DNA of 64,000 bases from Sphingomonas crocodyli (GTDB lineage: Bacteria; Pseudomonadota; Alphaproteobacteria; Sphingomonadales; Sphingomonadaceae): positions 62,001-126,000 of the forward strand of contig NZ_SACN01000004.1 of the NCBI RefSeq assembly GCF_004005865.1. Direction: 5' to 3'. Of this stretch, positions 6,412 through 15,451 are shown piece after piece. Each line of letters starts with the position of its first letter. Positions within the stretch are counted from its first letter, which is position 1. Both the position numbers and the translations under genes were made by a program. The notes below the pieces were generated by a model. That model saw only the letters and a program-made list of their open reading frames with translations. It did no database searches and was not told the origin of the DNA.

Positions 6412-8325
6412 ATGGACTTTGACGCCCTTGCGACCGAGCAGCGATACCAGTTGCTGGTCAACGCGGTCAGCGATTACGCGATCTACATGCTCGCCCCCGA
6501 CGGGGTGGTGCTGACGTGGAATCCAGGGGCGCAACGCTTTAAGGGTTATGAGCCCGACGAGATCATCGGGCAGAATTTCGCGCGCTTCTTCACCGAGGCC
6601 GATCGTGCGGCGGGCAAACCCGCGCAGATATTGGGCATCGCCGCCGCCGAAGGCCGTTTCGAGGAGGAAGGACGCCGCGTCCGCAAGGACGGGACCGAAA
6701 TCTGGGTCCATGTCGTCATCGATCCGATCCGGGGCGAGGACGGCACGTTGCTCGGCTTCGCCAAGATAACCCGCGACGTGACCGAACGGCGTGCGGCGCA
6801 ACGCGCGCTGTACGAGAGCGAGCAGCGTTTCCGCATGCTCGTGCAGGGCGTGCGCGACTATGCGATCTACATGCTCGACGCCGACGGGATCGTGACCAAC
6901 TGGAATGCGGGCGCGGAGGCGATCAAGGGCTATCAGCAAGACGAGATCGTCGGCCAGCATTTCAGCCGTTTCTATACCGAGGAAGATCGCTTGCGCGGCG
7001 AACCCGCTTTGGCGCTCGCGACGGCGCGCGCCGAGGGGAAATATGAGCGCGAGGCGGAGCGGCTGCGCAAGGATGGCAGCCGTTTCTGGGCGAGCGTGGT
7101 CATTGATCCGATCTATGATGAGACGGGCACGCTGGTCGGCTTTGCCAAGATCACCCGCGACATCACCGAAAAGCGCCGCATCGCCGACGAACTGGAGGAA
7201 GCGCGCACGCAGCTGTTCCAGAGCCAGAAGCTGCAGGCGCTGGGCCAGTTGACCGGCGGGATCGCGCATGACTTCAACAATCTGATGACGGTGGTGCGCG
7301 GTTCGGCCGAACTGCTGCAGAAGGCCGAACTGAGCGACGAGAAAAGGCTGCGTTATGCCAATGCGATCGTCGACACCGCCGATCGCGCGACCGCGCTGAC
7401 CGCCAAGCTGCTCGCCTTCGGGCGGCGGCAGGCGCTGCGGCCCGAAATCCTCGACCTCAACCTGCGGCTCGATGCGATCGCCGAGGTGCTGGCGCGCACG
7501 ATCGGCAGCCATATCCGCCTGACGCTCGACATCGCGCCCGACGTTCGCCCGATCGAGGCCGACGCCGCCGAACTGGAGACCGCGATCGTCAACGCCGCCT
7601 TCAACGCGCGCGACGCGATGCCCGGCGGCGGCGAGATCGTGATCGCCGCGCGCAACGAGGATGAGGATGTCCGCATCGAAATCCGCGACAATGGCGAGGG
7701 CATCGCGCCCGAATTGCTCGAGCATGTGTTCGAGCCCTTCTTCACCACCAAGCCGGTGGGCAAGGGCACCGGGCTGGGGCTGAGCCAGATCCACGGCTTC
7801 GCAGCACAAACCGGCGGCCATGCCGAGGTCGCATCGGTGCAGGGCGAGGGCACGATCGTCTCGCTGATCCTGCCGTGGACCGACAGGGCGCCGACCGCGC
7901 CGTCCGAAGAGGTGGCGAGCGCGGTGAACTGGACCGGGCTGGTCGTGCTGCTGGTCGAGGACAATGCCAATGTCCGCCAGTTCGCGACGACGATGCTGCG
8001 CGAGCTGGGCGCGGTAGTGACGCCGGCAGCGTCGGTCGAGCAGGCGGACGCGATGCTGGCGCGCGACAATTACGACGTCGTCTTTTCGGACATCGTGATG
8101 CCGGGCGAGAGCGGGCTCGATCTCGCGCGGCGGCTCAGGGTCGACAAGCCCGATCTGCCGGTGCTGCTCGCCACCGGCTATTCGCGCGAAGTGACCAATG
8201 GCGAGGCGGCGGGCTTCGCGATCCTGCAAAAACCCTATGGCGCGGAATCGCTCGCCAAAGCCATCGGACGGGTGCTAGGAAACCGGTGTCAAAACAACGC
8301 CGATACTTTGCAGGAGCGAATATAG
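6412..8325 (+). CDS. PAS-PAS hybrid sensor histidine kinase with receiver domain
   Basis: Cytoplasmic hybrid kinase of about 637 residues with no membrane segment. Two tandem, mutually similar PAS domains occupy about residues 10-125 and 130-250, each ending in a PAC-like FAKITRD(V/I)TE block. The dimerisation/phosphoacceptor region has LTGGIAHDFNN with H286. The ATPase domain shows the N box (NAAFNARDAMP), G1 (DNGEGI) and G2 ([13 protein letters not shown]). A C-terminal receiver has D560 in FSDIVMPG and lysine in LQKPYG. It senses an unknown cytoplasmic signal, and no DNA-binding partner is adjacent. The start is uncertain: MDFDAL at 6412 fits the first PAS boundary, and an in-frame ATG exists at 6343. 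The last codons overlap the predicted operator for eda. Confidence 0.88.
   Translation: MDFDALATEQRYQLLVNAVSDYAIYMLAPDGVVLTWNPGAQRFKGYEPDEIIGQNFARFFTEADRAAGKPAQILGIAAAEGRFEEEGRRVRKDGTEIWVHVVIDPIRGEDGTLLGFAKITRDVTERRAAQRALYESEQRFRMLVQGVRDYAIYMLDADGIVTNWNAGAEAIKGYQQDEIVGQHFSRFYTEEDRLRGEPALALATARAEGKYEREAERLRKDGSRFWASVVIDPIYDETGTLVGFAKITRDITEKRRIADELEEARTQLFQSQKLQALGQLTGGIAHDFNNLMTVVRGSAELLQKAELSDEKRLRYANAIVDTADRATALTAKLLAFGRRQALRPEILDLNLRLDAIAEVLARTIGSHIRLTLDIAPDVRPIEADAAELETAIVNAAFNARDAMPGGGEIVIAARNEDEDVRIEIRDNGEGIAPELLEHVFEPFFTTKPVGKGTGLGLSQIHGFAAQTGGHAEVASVQGEGTIVSLILPWTDRAPTAPSEEVASAVNWTGLVVLLVEDNANVRQFATTMLRELGAVVTPAASVEQADAMLARDNYDVVFSDIVMPGESGLDLARRLRVDKPDLPVLLATGYSREVTNGEAAGFAILQKPYGAESLAKAIGRVLGNRCQNNADTLQERI
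8278..8292. promoter_or_regulatory. LacI-family operator (ACCGGT palindrome) upstream of eda
   Basis: GGAAACCGGTGTCAA is identical to the site at 36612-36626 next to the LacI-family regulator gene and differs only at its edge from the perfect palindromes at 37758 and 44709. It lies inside the 3' end of the kinase gene, about 34 bases before the eda start. A GATACT element (about 8302) and the CAGGAGCG ribosome site follow. Confidence 0.75.
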
Positions 8326-8928
8326 ATGGGGATCGAACGGATCATGCGCCTGGCCCCCGTGGTGCCGGTGATCGTCATTTCGGACCCCGCCGAAGCGCGC
8401 CCGATGGCCGAGGCGCTGGTGAAGGGCGGGATCACCGCGCTGGAAGTCACGCTGCGCACCCCCGCCGCGATCGAAGCGATCCAGGAGATGAAGAAGGTGC
8501 CCGGCGCGGTCGTCGGCGCGGGCACGGTCGTCAGCGAGGAGCAGCTGCGCAAGGTGGCCGACGCGGGCGTCGAGTTCATCGTGACGCCGGGGCTGACCGA
8601 GCGGCTGGGCAAGGCGATCGTCGAAAGCGGCATTCCCTTCCTGCCCGGCACCGCGACCGCAGGCGACATCATGCGCGGCTATGAACTGGGCCTGCGCCAC
8701 TTCAAATTCTTCCCCGCCGAAACGTCGGGCGGGCTGAAGGCGCTGAAGGCGCTGGCCGCCCCGTTCCACGAGGCGCGCTTCTGCCCGACCGGCGGCGTGA
8801 GCGCGGCGACCGCGCCCGACTGGCTCGCCTTCGATCCGGTGCTGTGCGTCGGCGGCAGCTGGGTGGTCGGCAAAACGGCCGAGGAAACCGAGCGGCTGGC
8901 GCGCGAGGCGGCGGCGCTTCCTCGCTGA
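8326..8928 (+). CDS. eda: KDPG aldolase (2-dehydro-3-deoxy-phosphogluconate aldolase)
   Basis: Cleaves 2-keto-3-deoxy-6-phosphogluconate to pyruvate and glyceraldehyde-3-phosphate, the last step of the Entner-Doudoroff route and of uronate catabolism. The 200 residues form a class I aldolase TIM barrel. E40 in ALEVTLRT is the catalytic glutamate and K127 in RHFKFFPAE the Schiff-base lysine. GAGTV and FLPGTAT loops bind phosphate/substrate. ATG 8326 follows the kinase stop directly, with CAGGAGCG as ribosome site. A copy of the pectin-regulon operator lies just upstream, so expression is probably induced with kdgK and the uxa/kdu genes at 30-40 kb. This eda sits alone, without edd, supporting a role in uronate use. 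Confidence 0.93.
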   Translation: MGIERIMRLAPVVPVIVISDPAEARPMAEALVKGGITALEVTLRTPAAIEAIQEMKKVPGAVVGAGTVVSEEQLRKVADAGVEFIVTPGLTERLGKAIVESGIPFLPGTATAGDIMRGYELGLRHFKFFPAETSGGLKALKALAAPFHEARFCPTGGVSAATAPDWLAFDPVLCVGGSWVVGKTAEETERLAREAAALPR

Positions 8929-8934
8929 TCCATA

Positions 8935-9059
8935 ATCCTCCCCCGCCAGGGGGAGGTGGCGCCGAAGGCGACGGAGGGGGAGGATACGACTCAAACGAGT
9001 TGGCCTCTGCCCTCCCCCTCCGTCAGCTACACTGACACCTCCCCCTGGCGGGGGAGGAT
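8935..9059. repeat. Mosaic intergenic repeat, type 3a
   Basis: A G+C-rich inverted repeat: ATCCTCCCCCGCCAGGGGGA at the left and its complement at the right, with inner CGACGGAGGGGGAGG and CCTCCCCCTCCGTC blocks. Nearly the same unit occurs at 56221-56345. It fills the gap after eda and may act as a transcript end. Confidence 0.8.
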
Positions 9060-9088
9060 CAAGAGGGCAGCTCCCGCGTTCCCCCTAA

Positions 9089-9481
9089 ATGCTTCCCGTC
9101 CGCATCATCACCCGATCGATCGCTTGCCCGTTTGAGTCGGCCTATGATCGCGCGCATCGCCCCGAATTCTTTTCCGAGTGGGCCGCAGGTCTGGCGAGCA
9201 GCCTGCACCGCGAGGGCGACGCGTGGATCGCGCAGACGCCCACCGGCGCAGCGGAAGTGCGCTTTTCGCCACGCAACGATTTCGGGGTGCTCGACCATCA
9301 TGTCCTGCTGCCCGACGGGCAGGACATCTATATTCCGCTGCGCATGATCGCGAATGGCGAAGGGACCGAAGTGAGCCTGTGGCTGTTCCGCCAGCCCGAA
9401 ATGGACGACGCCATGTTTGAACGCGATACGACGATGGTCGAAAAGGATCTCGATACGCTCAAGGCGCTCCTCGAAGGCTGA
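9089..9481 (+). CDS. SRPBCC-fold protein (polyketide cyclase-like)
   Basis: A 130-residue protein with the pattern of small SRPBCC proteins: an N-terminal strand ITRSIACPFESAYDRAHRPEFFSEWA, a central NDFGVLDHHV strand, the conserved IPLRMIANGEGTEV segment, and a C-terminal helix EKDLDTLKALLE. Members have a hydrophobic pocket, and most have no assigned reaction. The ATG at 9089 lacks an obvious Shine-Dalgarno sequence. It lies between the intergenic repeat and a hybrid kinase and is probably its own unit. Confidence 0.65.
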   Translation: MLPVRIITRSIACPFESAYDRAHRPEFFSEWAAGLASSLHREGDAWIAQTPTGAAEVRFSPRNDFGVLDHHVLLPDGQDIYIPLRMIANGEGTEVSLWLFRQPEMDDAMFERDTTMVEKDLDTLKALLEG

Positions 9482-9556
9482 TTGCCTCGCGCAGCCATGT
9501 GCGGGTAAATAGGATGTTCGCGGGCGATCGAATGGCCGCGCGCGGAGCAGGGGACG

Positions 9557-11989
9557 ATGGCCGCTTCGACGCCGATATCAGATGGCCATTTCGATTGGCA
9601 TAGCGACGGCACCGCCGCCGCCCTGCTCGACGCGGTCGACTGGGCTGCGCACCCGCTGGGACCGCCCGAAAACTGGCCCCCTTCGCTGCGCATGATGGTG
9701 CGCAACATGCTGGCGTCGCCCGAGGCGATGTTCCTGCTGTGGGGCGAGCCGCCGGTCTTCTTCTTCAACGACGCCTGCCTGCCGGTGATCGGCCCGCGGG
9801 CGCGCGAAGGCATGGGGATGCGCTTCGACACGGTGTGGGCCGAAGCCTTTCCGCAGCTTGCCCCGCTCTACAAGCGCGCGAAGGGCGGACAAGCGATCCG
9901 CGTGGTCAACATCCACATGCCGCTCGCGCGCAGCGGCGCCCCCCACGACACATGGTGGACCTTTTCCTATTCGCCCGCACACGACATCGACGGCGAGATC
10001 CAGGGCGTCACCTGCATCGCGACCGAGACGACCGAACATGTCCTGCGCGACCGTGCCGGCCAGGCCGCCTCCGCCGCGCTGGCCCAGACCGAGGAAGGGC
10101 TGCGGCTGGCGCAGGAGGCGGGGCGGATCGGCCTGTTCACCATCGACATCCCGACCAACGAACTGCGCGGCACGGCCGAATTCTTCCGCCTGTTCGGCCT
10201 GCCCGCCGCCACGGTGATCCCCGCATCGATGATCGAGGATCTCGTCATCCCCGTCGACGGCGACAGGATTTCCAATTCGAACGGGCGCGCCGACGCTTCG
10301 GCCGACCTGCACGTCGAATATCGCATCCGCCGCCCCGACAACGGCACGATCCGTTGCATCGAACGGCGCGGCGAATTCGAGAATGACGATGCGGGCCGCC
10401 CCGTCCGCTTCCTGGGCGTGGTGCAGGACGTGACCGAGCGGCGCGCGGCGCAGGATGCGCTCGCCGCGCTCAACGCCACGCTCGAGGCGCGGGTGCGCGA
10501 ACGCACCGAGGAGCGCAATCTGCTGGCGCGCATCATCGAGGAAACCGACAGCTTCGTGAACATCATCGGGCCGGATTATCGCTGGCTCGGCATCAACCGC
10601 GCGGCCGCCGACGAGTTCGAGGCGATCTTCGGGGGCCGGCCTGAAGCCGGGGACCATATTCTCGATATGATCGATGATCCCGTCGAGCGCGAGCATATCA
10701 AGGCGATGTGGTCACGTGCTCTGGCCGGCGAGGAATATATCACCGTCGATGCGTTCGGCGACCCGAACGTCGTGGCCGAGCAACGCCATTACGAAATGCG
10801 CTTCAACGTGCTGCGCGATACCGAAGGGCAGACGATCGGCGCCTATCAGATGGGCACCGACATCAGCGAGCGGGTGCGCGCCGAGGCGGACATGGCGCAG
10901 ATGCAGGAGGCGCTGCGCCAGAGCCAGAAGATGGAGGCGATGGGCCAGCTGACCGGCGGTGTCGCGCACGATTTCAACAATCTGCTGACCCCGATCATGG
11001 GCAGCCTCGACCTGCTTCAGCGCAAGGTGGGGCTCGGCCCGCGCGAGATGCGGCTGATCGACGGCGCGCTGCAATCGGCCGAGCGGGCGAAGATGCTCGT
11101 CCAGCGCCTGCTGGCCTTTGCGCGGCGCCAGCCGTTGCAGCCGGCGCCGGTCGATCTGGCCGCGCTGGTCGGCGGGATGACCGAATTGCTGGCCAGCACA
11201 TGCGGACCGCAGATCCGGATCGTGACCGATCTGGCCCCGGACCTTGCGCCCGCGCTGGCCGATCCCAACCAGCTGGAAATGGCGATCCTGAACCTGTGCG
11301 TGAACGCGCGCGACGCAATGCCCGAGGGCGGGCAGCTGACGATCGCGACCGCGCCCGCCGATCACGACGGCCCGCATGTGCTTCTGTCGGTGATCGACAC
11401 CGGGATCGGCATGGACGCGGAAACCGCCGCACGCGCGATCGAGCCCTTCTATTCGACCAAGGGGATCGGCAAGGGCACGGGCCTTGGCCTGTCGATGGTC
11501 CACGGCCTCGCGCTGCAGCTGGGCGGCGCGATGACAATCGAGAGCGCGCCGGGCGAAGGCACCCGGATCGACCTGAGCCTGCCCGCGAGCGACATCGTGC
11601 CCCCTGCCCGGCCCGACGCCGCGGTGCGGGCGGAGGATGCGAGCTTCAGCGGGCGCGTGCTCGTGGTCGACGATGAGGCGGTGGTGCGGATGACCACCGT
11701 CGATATGCTGCAAAGCCTGGGTTACGAGACGCACGAGGCCGCCGATGCGCAGGTGGCGCTCAGCCTTCTGGAGAAGGATGCGGGGTTCGACCTGATCGTC
11801 ACCGATCATCTGATGCCCGGCCTGTCGGGCGCCGAACTGGCCGGACTGATCCGGACGCGCTGGCCCGACATGCCGGTGTTGATCATATCGGGCTATGCCG
11901 ATGTCGACGGCATCGCGCCCGACCTGCCCCGCCTGACCAAGCCGTTCCGAGAGGCCGAGCTGGCCGAGGCGGTGGCGGGGCTTAAGTAA
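9557..11989 (+). CDS. PAS-containing hybrid sensor histidine kinase with receiver domain
   Basis: An 810-residue soluble kinase. The N-terminal block (residues about 15-165, [18 protein letters not shown]...[18 protein letters not shown]) is the PAS-like input common to sphingomonad and rhizobial blue-light/PAS kinases. A second PAS covers about 175-295 (ending [13 protein letters not shown]). A coiled coil and a third PAS follow at about 300-445. The phosphoacceptor is H471 in [11 protein letters not shown]. The ATPase N box is [11 protein letters not shown], with G boxes DTGIGMD and [13 protein letters not shown]. The receiver has D750 in VTDHLMPG and K in LTKPF. It shares its architecture with the kinase at 6412 but has an extra input domain. 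No cognate regulator is nearby. It is followed by a mosaic repeat. Confidence 0.88.
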   Translation: MAASTPISDGHFDWHSDGTAAALLDAVDWAAHPLGPPENWPPSLRMMVRNMLASPEAMFLLWGEPPVFFFNDACLPVIGPRAREGMGMRFDTVWAEAFPQLAPLYKRAKGGQAIRVVNIHMPLARSGAPHDTWWTFSYSPAHDIDGEIQGVTCIATETTEHVLRDRAGQAASAALAQTEEGLRLAQEAGRIGLFTIDIPTNELRGTAEFFRLFGLPAATVIPASMIEDLVIPVDGDRISNSNGRADASADLHVEYRIRRPDNGTIRCIERRGEFENDDAGRPVRFLGVVQDVTERRAAQDALAALNATLEARVRERTEERNLLARIIEETDSFVNIIGPDYRWLGINRAAADEFEAIFGGRPEAGDHILDMIDDPVEREHIKAMWSRALAGEEYITVDAFGDPNVVAEQRHYEMRFNVLRDTEGQTIGAYQMGTDISERVRAEADMAQMQEALRQSQKMEAMGQLTGGVAHDFNNLLTPIMGSLDLLQRKVGLGPREMRLIDGALQSAERAKMLVQRLLAFARRQPLQPAPVDLAALVGGMTELLASTCGPQIRIVTDLAPDLAPALADPNQLEMAILNLCVNARDAMPEGGQLTIATAPADHDGPHVLLSVIDTGIGMDAETAARAIEPFYSTKGIGKGTGLGLSMVHGLALQLGGAMTIESAPGEGTRIDLSLPASDIVPPARPDAAVRAEDASFSGRVLVVDDEAVVRMTTVDMLQSLGYETHEAADAQVALSLLEKDAGFDLIVTDHLMPGLSGAELAGLIRTRWPDMPVLIISGYADVDGIAPDLPRLTKPFREAELAEAVAGLK

Positions 11990-12119
11990 ATCCTCTCCCG
12001 GAGGGAGAGGGGGACCACCGAAGGTGGTGGAGAGGTATTTGCCGGCAGCGGTGGGCATCGCCTGTGGCGAATACCCCTCCACCGGCTACGCCGGTCCCCC
12101 TCCCCCTCCGGGGGAGGAT
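11990..12119. repeat. Mosaic intergenic repeat, type 3b
   Basis: Begins ATCCTCTCCCGGAGGGAGAG and ends CCCCCTCCGGGGGAGGAT, with GGTGGTGGAGAGGTAT and ATACCCCTCCACCGG as inner complementary blocks. It fills the gap between two convergent genes and is very similar to 50158-50288. Likely a bidirectional transcript end. Confidence 0.8.
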
Positions 12120-12992
12120 CTAAGAGGAACGCCGCATCAGCGCCTGGCCGGCACGGATCGCGCTGCCCTCGCTGATGCCGTCGGCCAGTTCGAAGCCGGG
12201 CGGGGTGAACAGGATGATCGTCGATCCATGTTCGAACCAGCCCATCTCCTCCCCGCGCGTGACCGATGCGTTGCAGCGACGCGGGGTCGATCCCTGTTCG
12301 CGCAGCAGGGCTTCGGTATCGAGGAAGTTGAGGCGGATGCCCGCGACGAGGATCGCGGCGACGGGGACGAGCAGGACGGGCATGCCGTCCGGAAGCTCCG
12401 CCTCGATCACCGCGCGCTCATTCTTGCAGAACAGTTTCTCCACGCGCTTGAGCGCGATCGGGTTCACGTTCCAACAGTCGCCCGACAAATAGGTCACGCG
12501 CGTGACGCGCATGTCGCTGGGCGCGTGGAAGCGGTGATACATGCCCGCCGTCAGCCGCAGCGTGATGTAGCGCCCGTCGCGCACCTTCGCCGCCACCGCG
12601 GGATCGGGGATGAGATCCGACAGCGCATAAGGGGCGCCCTTGATCTGATAGAGCCTGTCGCCGTCGATCGTGCCGCACGCGCCGACATTGGCGTCGCACG
12701 GACTGGCGAGGATGTTCGGATCGGGATCATAGGTCCGCGCACCCGGTTTCAGCGCGCGGACGAAGGCGTCGCGCAGGTTCTTGTAATGCGGCTCGGCGGC
12801 CTCCGAGAGATCGGCGCCCGAGAAGAAGCGCCACGCGCCCATCATCGGTTTCGCCAGCAGCGGATTTTCCACCTTCGCCAGCCGCCCCATCGTGGTGGTC
12901 AGCGCGCGGCGCGGCAGGCGGTTGGTCAGGAGGAAGTTCACGTCCTCCTGCAACAGAAATTTCATCAGGCTGTTGCGCATTGTCATCGCCAC
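12120..12992 (-). CDS. Phosphatidylserine decarboxylase family protein
   Basis: Pyruvoyl-dependent decarboxylase that would turn phosphatidylserine (or a related seryl compound) into the ethanolamine form. In the 290 residues, F-E-H-G-S-T at about 253-258 is the self-cleavage motif (G256/S257; S257 becomes the pyruvoyl group). H153/H156 in MYHRFHAP and D100 in SPCDANVG match catalytic and structural positions of the family. The start is ambiguous: GTG 12992, ATG 12986 or ATG 12980. It diverges from the class III aminotransferase with only 26 bases between starts, so the promoters must overlap. A PmtA-like methyltransferase 2.5 kb away would use the ethanolamine lipid. Whether this is the housekeeping Psd or a specialised paralogue cannot be told here. 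Confidence 0.87.
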   Translation of the reverse strand: MAMTMRNSLMKFLLQEDVNFLLTNRLPRRALTTTMGRLAKVENPLLAKPMMGAWRFFSGADLSEAAEPHYKNLRDAFVRALKPGARTYDPDPNILASPCDANVGACGTIDGDRLYQIKGAPYALSDLIPDPAVAAKVRDGRYITLRLTAGMYHRFHAPSDMRVTRVTYLSGDCWNVNPIALKRVEKLFCKNERAVIEAELPDGMPVLLVPVAAILVAGIRLNFLDTEALLREQGSTPRRCNASVTRGEEMGWFEHGSTIILFTPPGFELADGISEGSAIRAGQALMRRSS

Positions 12993-13018
12993 GTCACGGC
13001 TTTGCGGTGTGGGGAGTC

Positions 13019-14674
13019 ATGGTCACTCTCCTTGCAGGCGCGCTGGGTGGCGCGATCGGGATCGCCGTAACCGCCCAGGGTTACAAGCGGCTGACACTTT
13101 CGCGCGCGAAGCATCCGTCGCTGATGGGGCATGTGCGCATGGCGAAGCGGATCGCCGGGCAGATCCCCTTCTACCAATATGACGCGGATCGCTTCTTCGC
13201 GGCCGACGATGCGCCCGCCGATGTGGCGGCGCAGCGGCGGGCGGGGTTCGACCGGCTGGCGGCGATCTATGCCGATCGCTTCGGCAAGAGCGTGGCGATG
13301 ACGAAGGCGGCGCGATCGCTGCTTTCCGACCTGCAATTCACCGGCAGCTATCGCGTCCCGTTCCAGTTCGCCGCTTATGTCCGCGCGAACCTGGGCACCG
13401 GCAGCTTCCTCGAACGGTCCGAAGGGCCGGTGGTGTACGATCTGGACGGCAATGCCCTGATCGACCTGACCGGCAGCTATGGCGTCAACCTGTTCGGATA
13501 TGATTTCTACAAGGAGACGATCCGCGAAGGCGCCGCGATGGTCGAGGATCTGGGGCCGGTGCTCGGATCCTACCATCCGGTCGTGCTCGACAATGCCGAA
13601 CGGCTGGCGAAGCTTTCGAAGCTGGACGAGATCAGCTTCCACATGTCGGGCACCGAGGCCGTCATGCAGGCGGTGCGGCTGGCGCGCTATCACACCAAGC
13701 GCCGCCGCCTCGTCCGCTTCTGCGGCGCCTATCATGGCTGGTGGGGCGACGTGCAGCCGGGGATCGGCAATCCGACGCCGGCGGACAATACGCTGACCCT
13801 TGCCGACATGTCGGACAAGACGCTGAAGGTGCTGGCGACCCGCAAGGACATCGCCTGCGTGCTGGTGAACCCGCTGCAGGCGCTGCACCCCAATGGCGGC
13901 GCGCCGTCCGACAATTCGCTGGTCGACAGCGGGCGCAAGGCCGGCTTCGATCGCGCGGCCTATGGCAATTTCCTGCGCAAGCTGGCGGCGACCTGCAAGA
14001 AGGCGGGCATCGTCCTGATCTTCGACGAGGTGTTCGTCGGCTTCCGCCTCGCCCCCGGCGGTGCGGCCGAATATTTCGGCGTGGAGCCCGACATGATCAC
14101 CTACGGCAAGACGCTGGGCGGCGGGCTGCCCGTGGGCGTGCTGTGCGGACGCGCCGAGCTGATGAAGCGGTGGCGCGACGATCGGCCGGTCGACATCTGC
14201 TTCGCGCGCGGGACGTTCAACTCGCATCCTTATGTGATGGGCGCGATGAACGCCTTCCTGCGCCGGCTGGAGACGCCCGAGGTGCGGGCGGTCTATGACG
14301 GGCTGGACGAGCGGTTCGATGCGCGGGCGGCGAAACTGAACGCGGCGCTGGCGGCCGAGGGACTGCCGGTCGAGGTGAAGAATCTCTCGACGATCTGGAC
14401 GGTGCTCTACACGGCGCCCTCGCGCTACAACTGGATGCTGCAATATTATCTGCGTGCCGAAGGACTGGCGCTCAGTTGGGTCGGCACCGGGCGGCTGATC
14501 TTCAGCCTCGATATCGGCGAGGATATGTTCGACGACATCGTCCGCCGCTTCGTGGCCGCCGCGAAGGCGATGCGCGACGATGGATGGTGGTGGCAGGGCG
14601 CCGGCGTCACCAACAAGCTGCTCCGCCGCGGCGTGCTGCGCGAGACGCTCCGCGCAAGATTCGGAAAACAATAA
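13019..14674 (+). CDS. Membrane-anchored class III (PLP) aminotransferase
   Basis: PLP enzyme of the glutamate-1-semialdehyde aminotransferase fold, about 551 residues. That is roughly 100 longer than typical members, because an N-terminal segment (VTLLAGALGGAIGIAVTAQGY, one membrane helix) and a linker precede the catalytic domain. Catalytic landmarks are FHMSGTEAVMQAVRLAR, GAYHGWW (stacks on PLP), IFDEVFVGFR (Asp to the pyridine N) and K364 in MITYGKTLGGG, the Schiff-base lysine. ATG 13019 is chosen for the GGGGAG ribosome site; an ATG at 12980 would overlap the divergent decarboxylase. The membrane anchor and lipid-gene neighbours suggest an amphipathic or lipid-linked substrate. No known pathway is matched. 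Confidence 0.85.
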   Translation: MVTLLAGALGGAIGIAVTAQGYKRLTLSRAKHPSLMGHVRMAKRIAGQIPFYQYDADRFFAADDAPADVAAQRRAGFDRLAAIYADRFGKSVAMTKAARSLLSDLQFTGSYRVPFQFAAYVRANLGTGSFLERSEGPVVYDLDGNALIDLTGSYGVNLFGYDFYKETIREGAAMVEDLGPVLGSYHPVVLDNAERLAKLSKLDEISFHMSGTEAVMQAVRLARYHTKRRRLVRFCGAYHGWWGDVQPGIGNPTPADNTLTLADMSDKTLKVLATRKDIACVLVNPLQALHPNGGAPSDNSLVDSGRKAGFDRAAYGNFLRKLAATCKKAGIVLIFDEVFVGFRLAPGGAAEYFGVEPDMITYGKTLGGGLPVGVLCGRAELMKRWRDDRPVDICFARGTFNSHPYVMGAMNAFLRRLETPEVRAVYDGLDERFDARAAKLNAALAAEGLPVEVKNLSTIWTVLYTAPSRYNWMLQYYLRAEGLALSWVGTGRLIFSLDIGEDMFDDIVRRFVAAAKAMRDDGWWWQGAGVTNKLLRRGVLRETLRARFGKQ

Positions 14675-14801
14675 GTCCTCCCCCGGAGGGGGAGGGGGAC
14701 CGCTGAAAGCGGTGGAGGGGTATTGGCCACAAGCGCATCGCTGCCGGCCAATACCCCTCCGTCATATCTGCGATATGCCACCTCCCCCGCCGGGGGAGGA
14801 T
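14675..14801. repeat. Mosaic intergenic repeat, type 3c
   Basis: Variant of the 3b unit: GTCCTCCCCCGGAGGGGGAG at the left, CCGCCGGGGGAGGAT at the right, inner GGTGGAGGGGTATTGGCC and GGCCAATACCCCTCC arms. It occupies the gap between the convergent aminotransferase and membrane-protein genes. Confidence 0.8.
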
Positions 14802-14812
14802 TTAGAACCGCC

Positions 14813-15451
14813 TCAATGCCGCGGCTGATCGAAGCGCTGGCCCTTCATCAGCTTGGCGGGCGCGCTCTTGTAGAGGCGGAAGTCGTTGAACGGATCGGTG
14901 ACGATCTTGGTCGCCCAGACGATCCCGGTTTCGAAATCGCGCTGCATCCACAGCTGCAACACGCGGAACAGCAGGGCGACCACGCCGAAGACCAGCCAGG
15001 CGTAGCCGACATGGCGCAGATAGCCGACGAAGCCGTCGGGCGCGGGGATCGTGCCGAGCAGGGTCGGCGAGACCGCCAGGACGACGGGGATCGCCATCCA
15101 CAGGCTCATCAGCACATATTTGCGGAACAAATTGTACCCGACCTTCACGTCTTCCTTATATTCTTGCGTGACCTGGTTTTCGACATCGTAGCCCTTCGGC
15201 TCAAAGAAGAAGTGGCCGGCCTGACGGCTGGTCATCGCGACGCCCCAAGCGAGCAGGCTCGCCAGCGCCGGATCGGTGAACAGCAGCACATAGGCCGTCA
15301 GGAAGGTGCAGGCGCTGATGAAGTGCAGGCTCTGGTTGATCAGGCTGTGATGATAGAAACGGTGATCATCCCAGCGCTGTTCGGCCAGCTGCGCGCGGAA
15401 GCCCGCGGTGCCGTCGTCGGCTTCAAACTGCAATTTGCGAAGCGCAACCAT
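14813..15451 (-). CDS. Multi-pass membrane protein resembling Mpo1/DUF962
   Basis: A 212-residue protein with hydrophobic stretches around residues 42-60, 64-78, 113-135 and 145-168. Clustered histidines (RWDDHRFYHHS, then SLHFIS) and a W...SRQAGHFFFEPKGYD segment resemble the H..N..IHFIG and WI-Q-IGH-FE signatures of Mpo1/YGL010w (DUF962). Mpo1 is an iron-dependent dioxygenase that shortens 2-hydroxy fatty acids during phytosphingosine breakdown. The likeness is partial, so I call it resemblance, not membership. Its ATG shares one base with the stop of the PmtA-like gene (TAATG), meaning strict translational coupling. A role in modifying membrane lipid acyl chains is an inference from this coupling. 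Confidence 0.55.
   Translation of the reverse strand: MVALRKLQFEADDGTAGFRAQLAEQRWDDHRFYHHSLINQSLHFISACTFLTAYVLLFTDPALASLLAWGVAMTSRQAGHFFFEPKGYDVENQVTQEYKEDVKVGYNLFRKYVLMSLWMAIPVVLAVSPTLLGTIPAPDGFVGYLRHVGYAWLVFGVVALLFRVLQLWMQRDFETGIVWATKIVTDPFNDFRLYKSAPAKLMKGQRFDQPRH

Noticed and set aside
6331..8229. 632-codon minus-strand frame opposite the hybrid kinase
   Set aside because: Composition is Arg/Asp/His/Gln-rich shadow coding with no motifs; the sense strand encodes a complete kinase.
10712..12082. 456-codon minus-strand frame opposite the second hybrid kinase, and similar long antisense frames at 2364-3776, 12983-14671, 17324-18523, 18573-20033 and 25570-27285
   Set aside because: Each lies opposite a gene with clear domain motifs and shows no recognisable fold or start signal.
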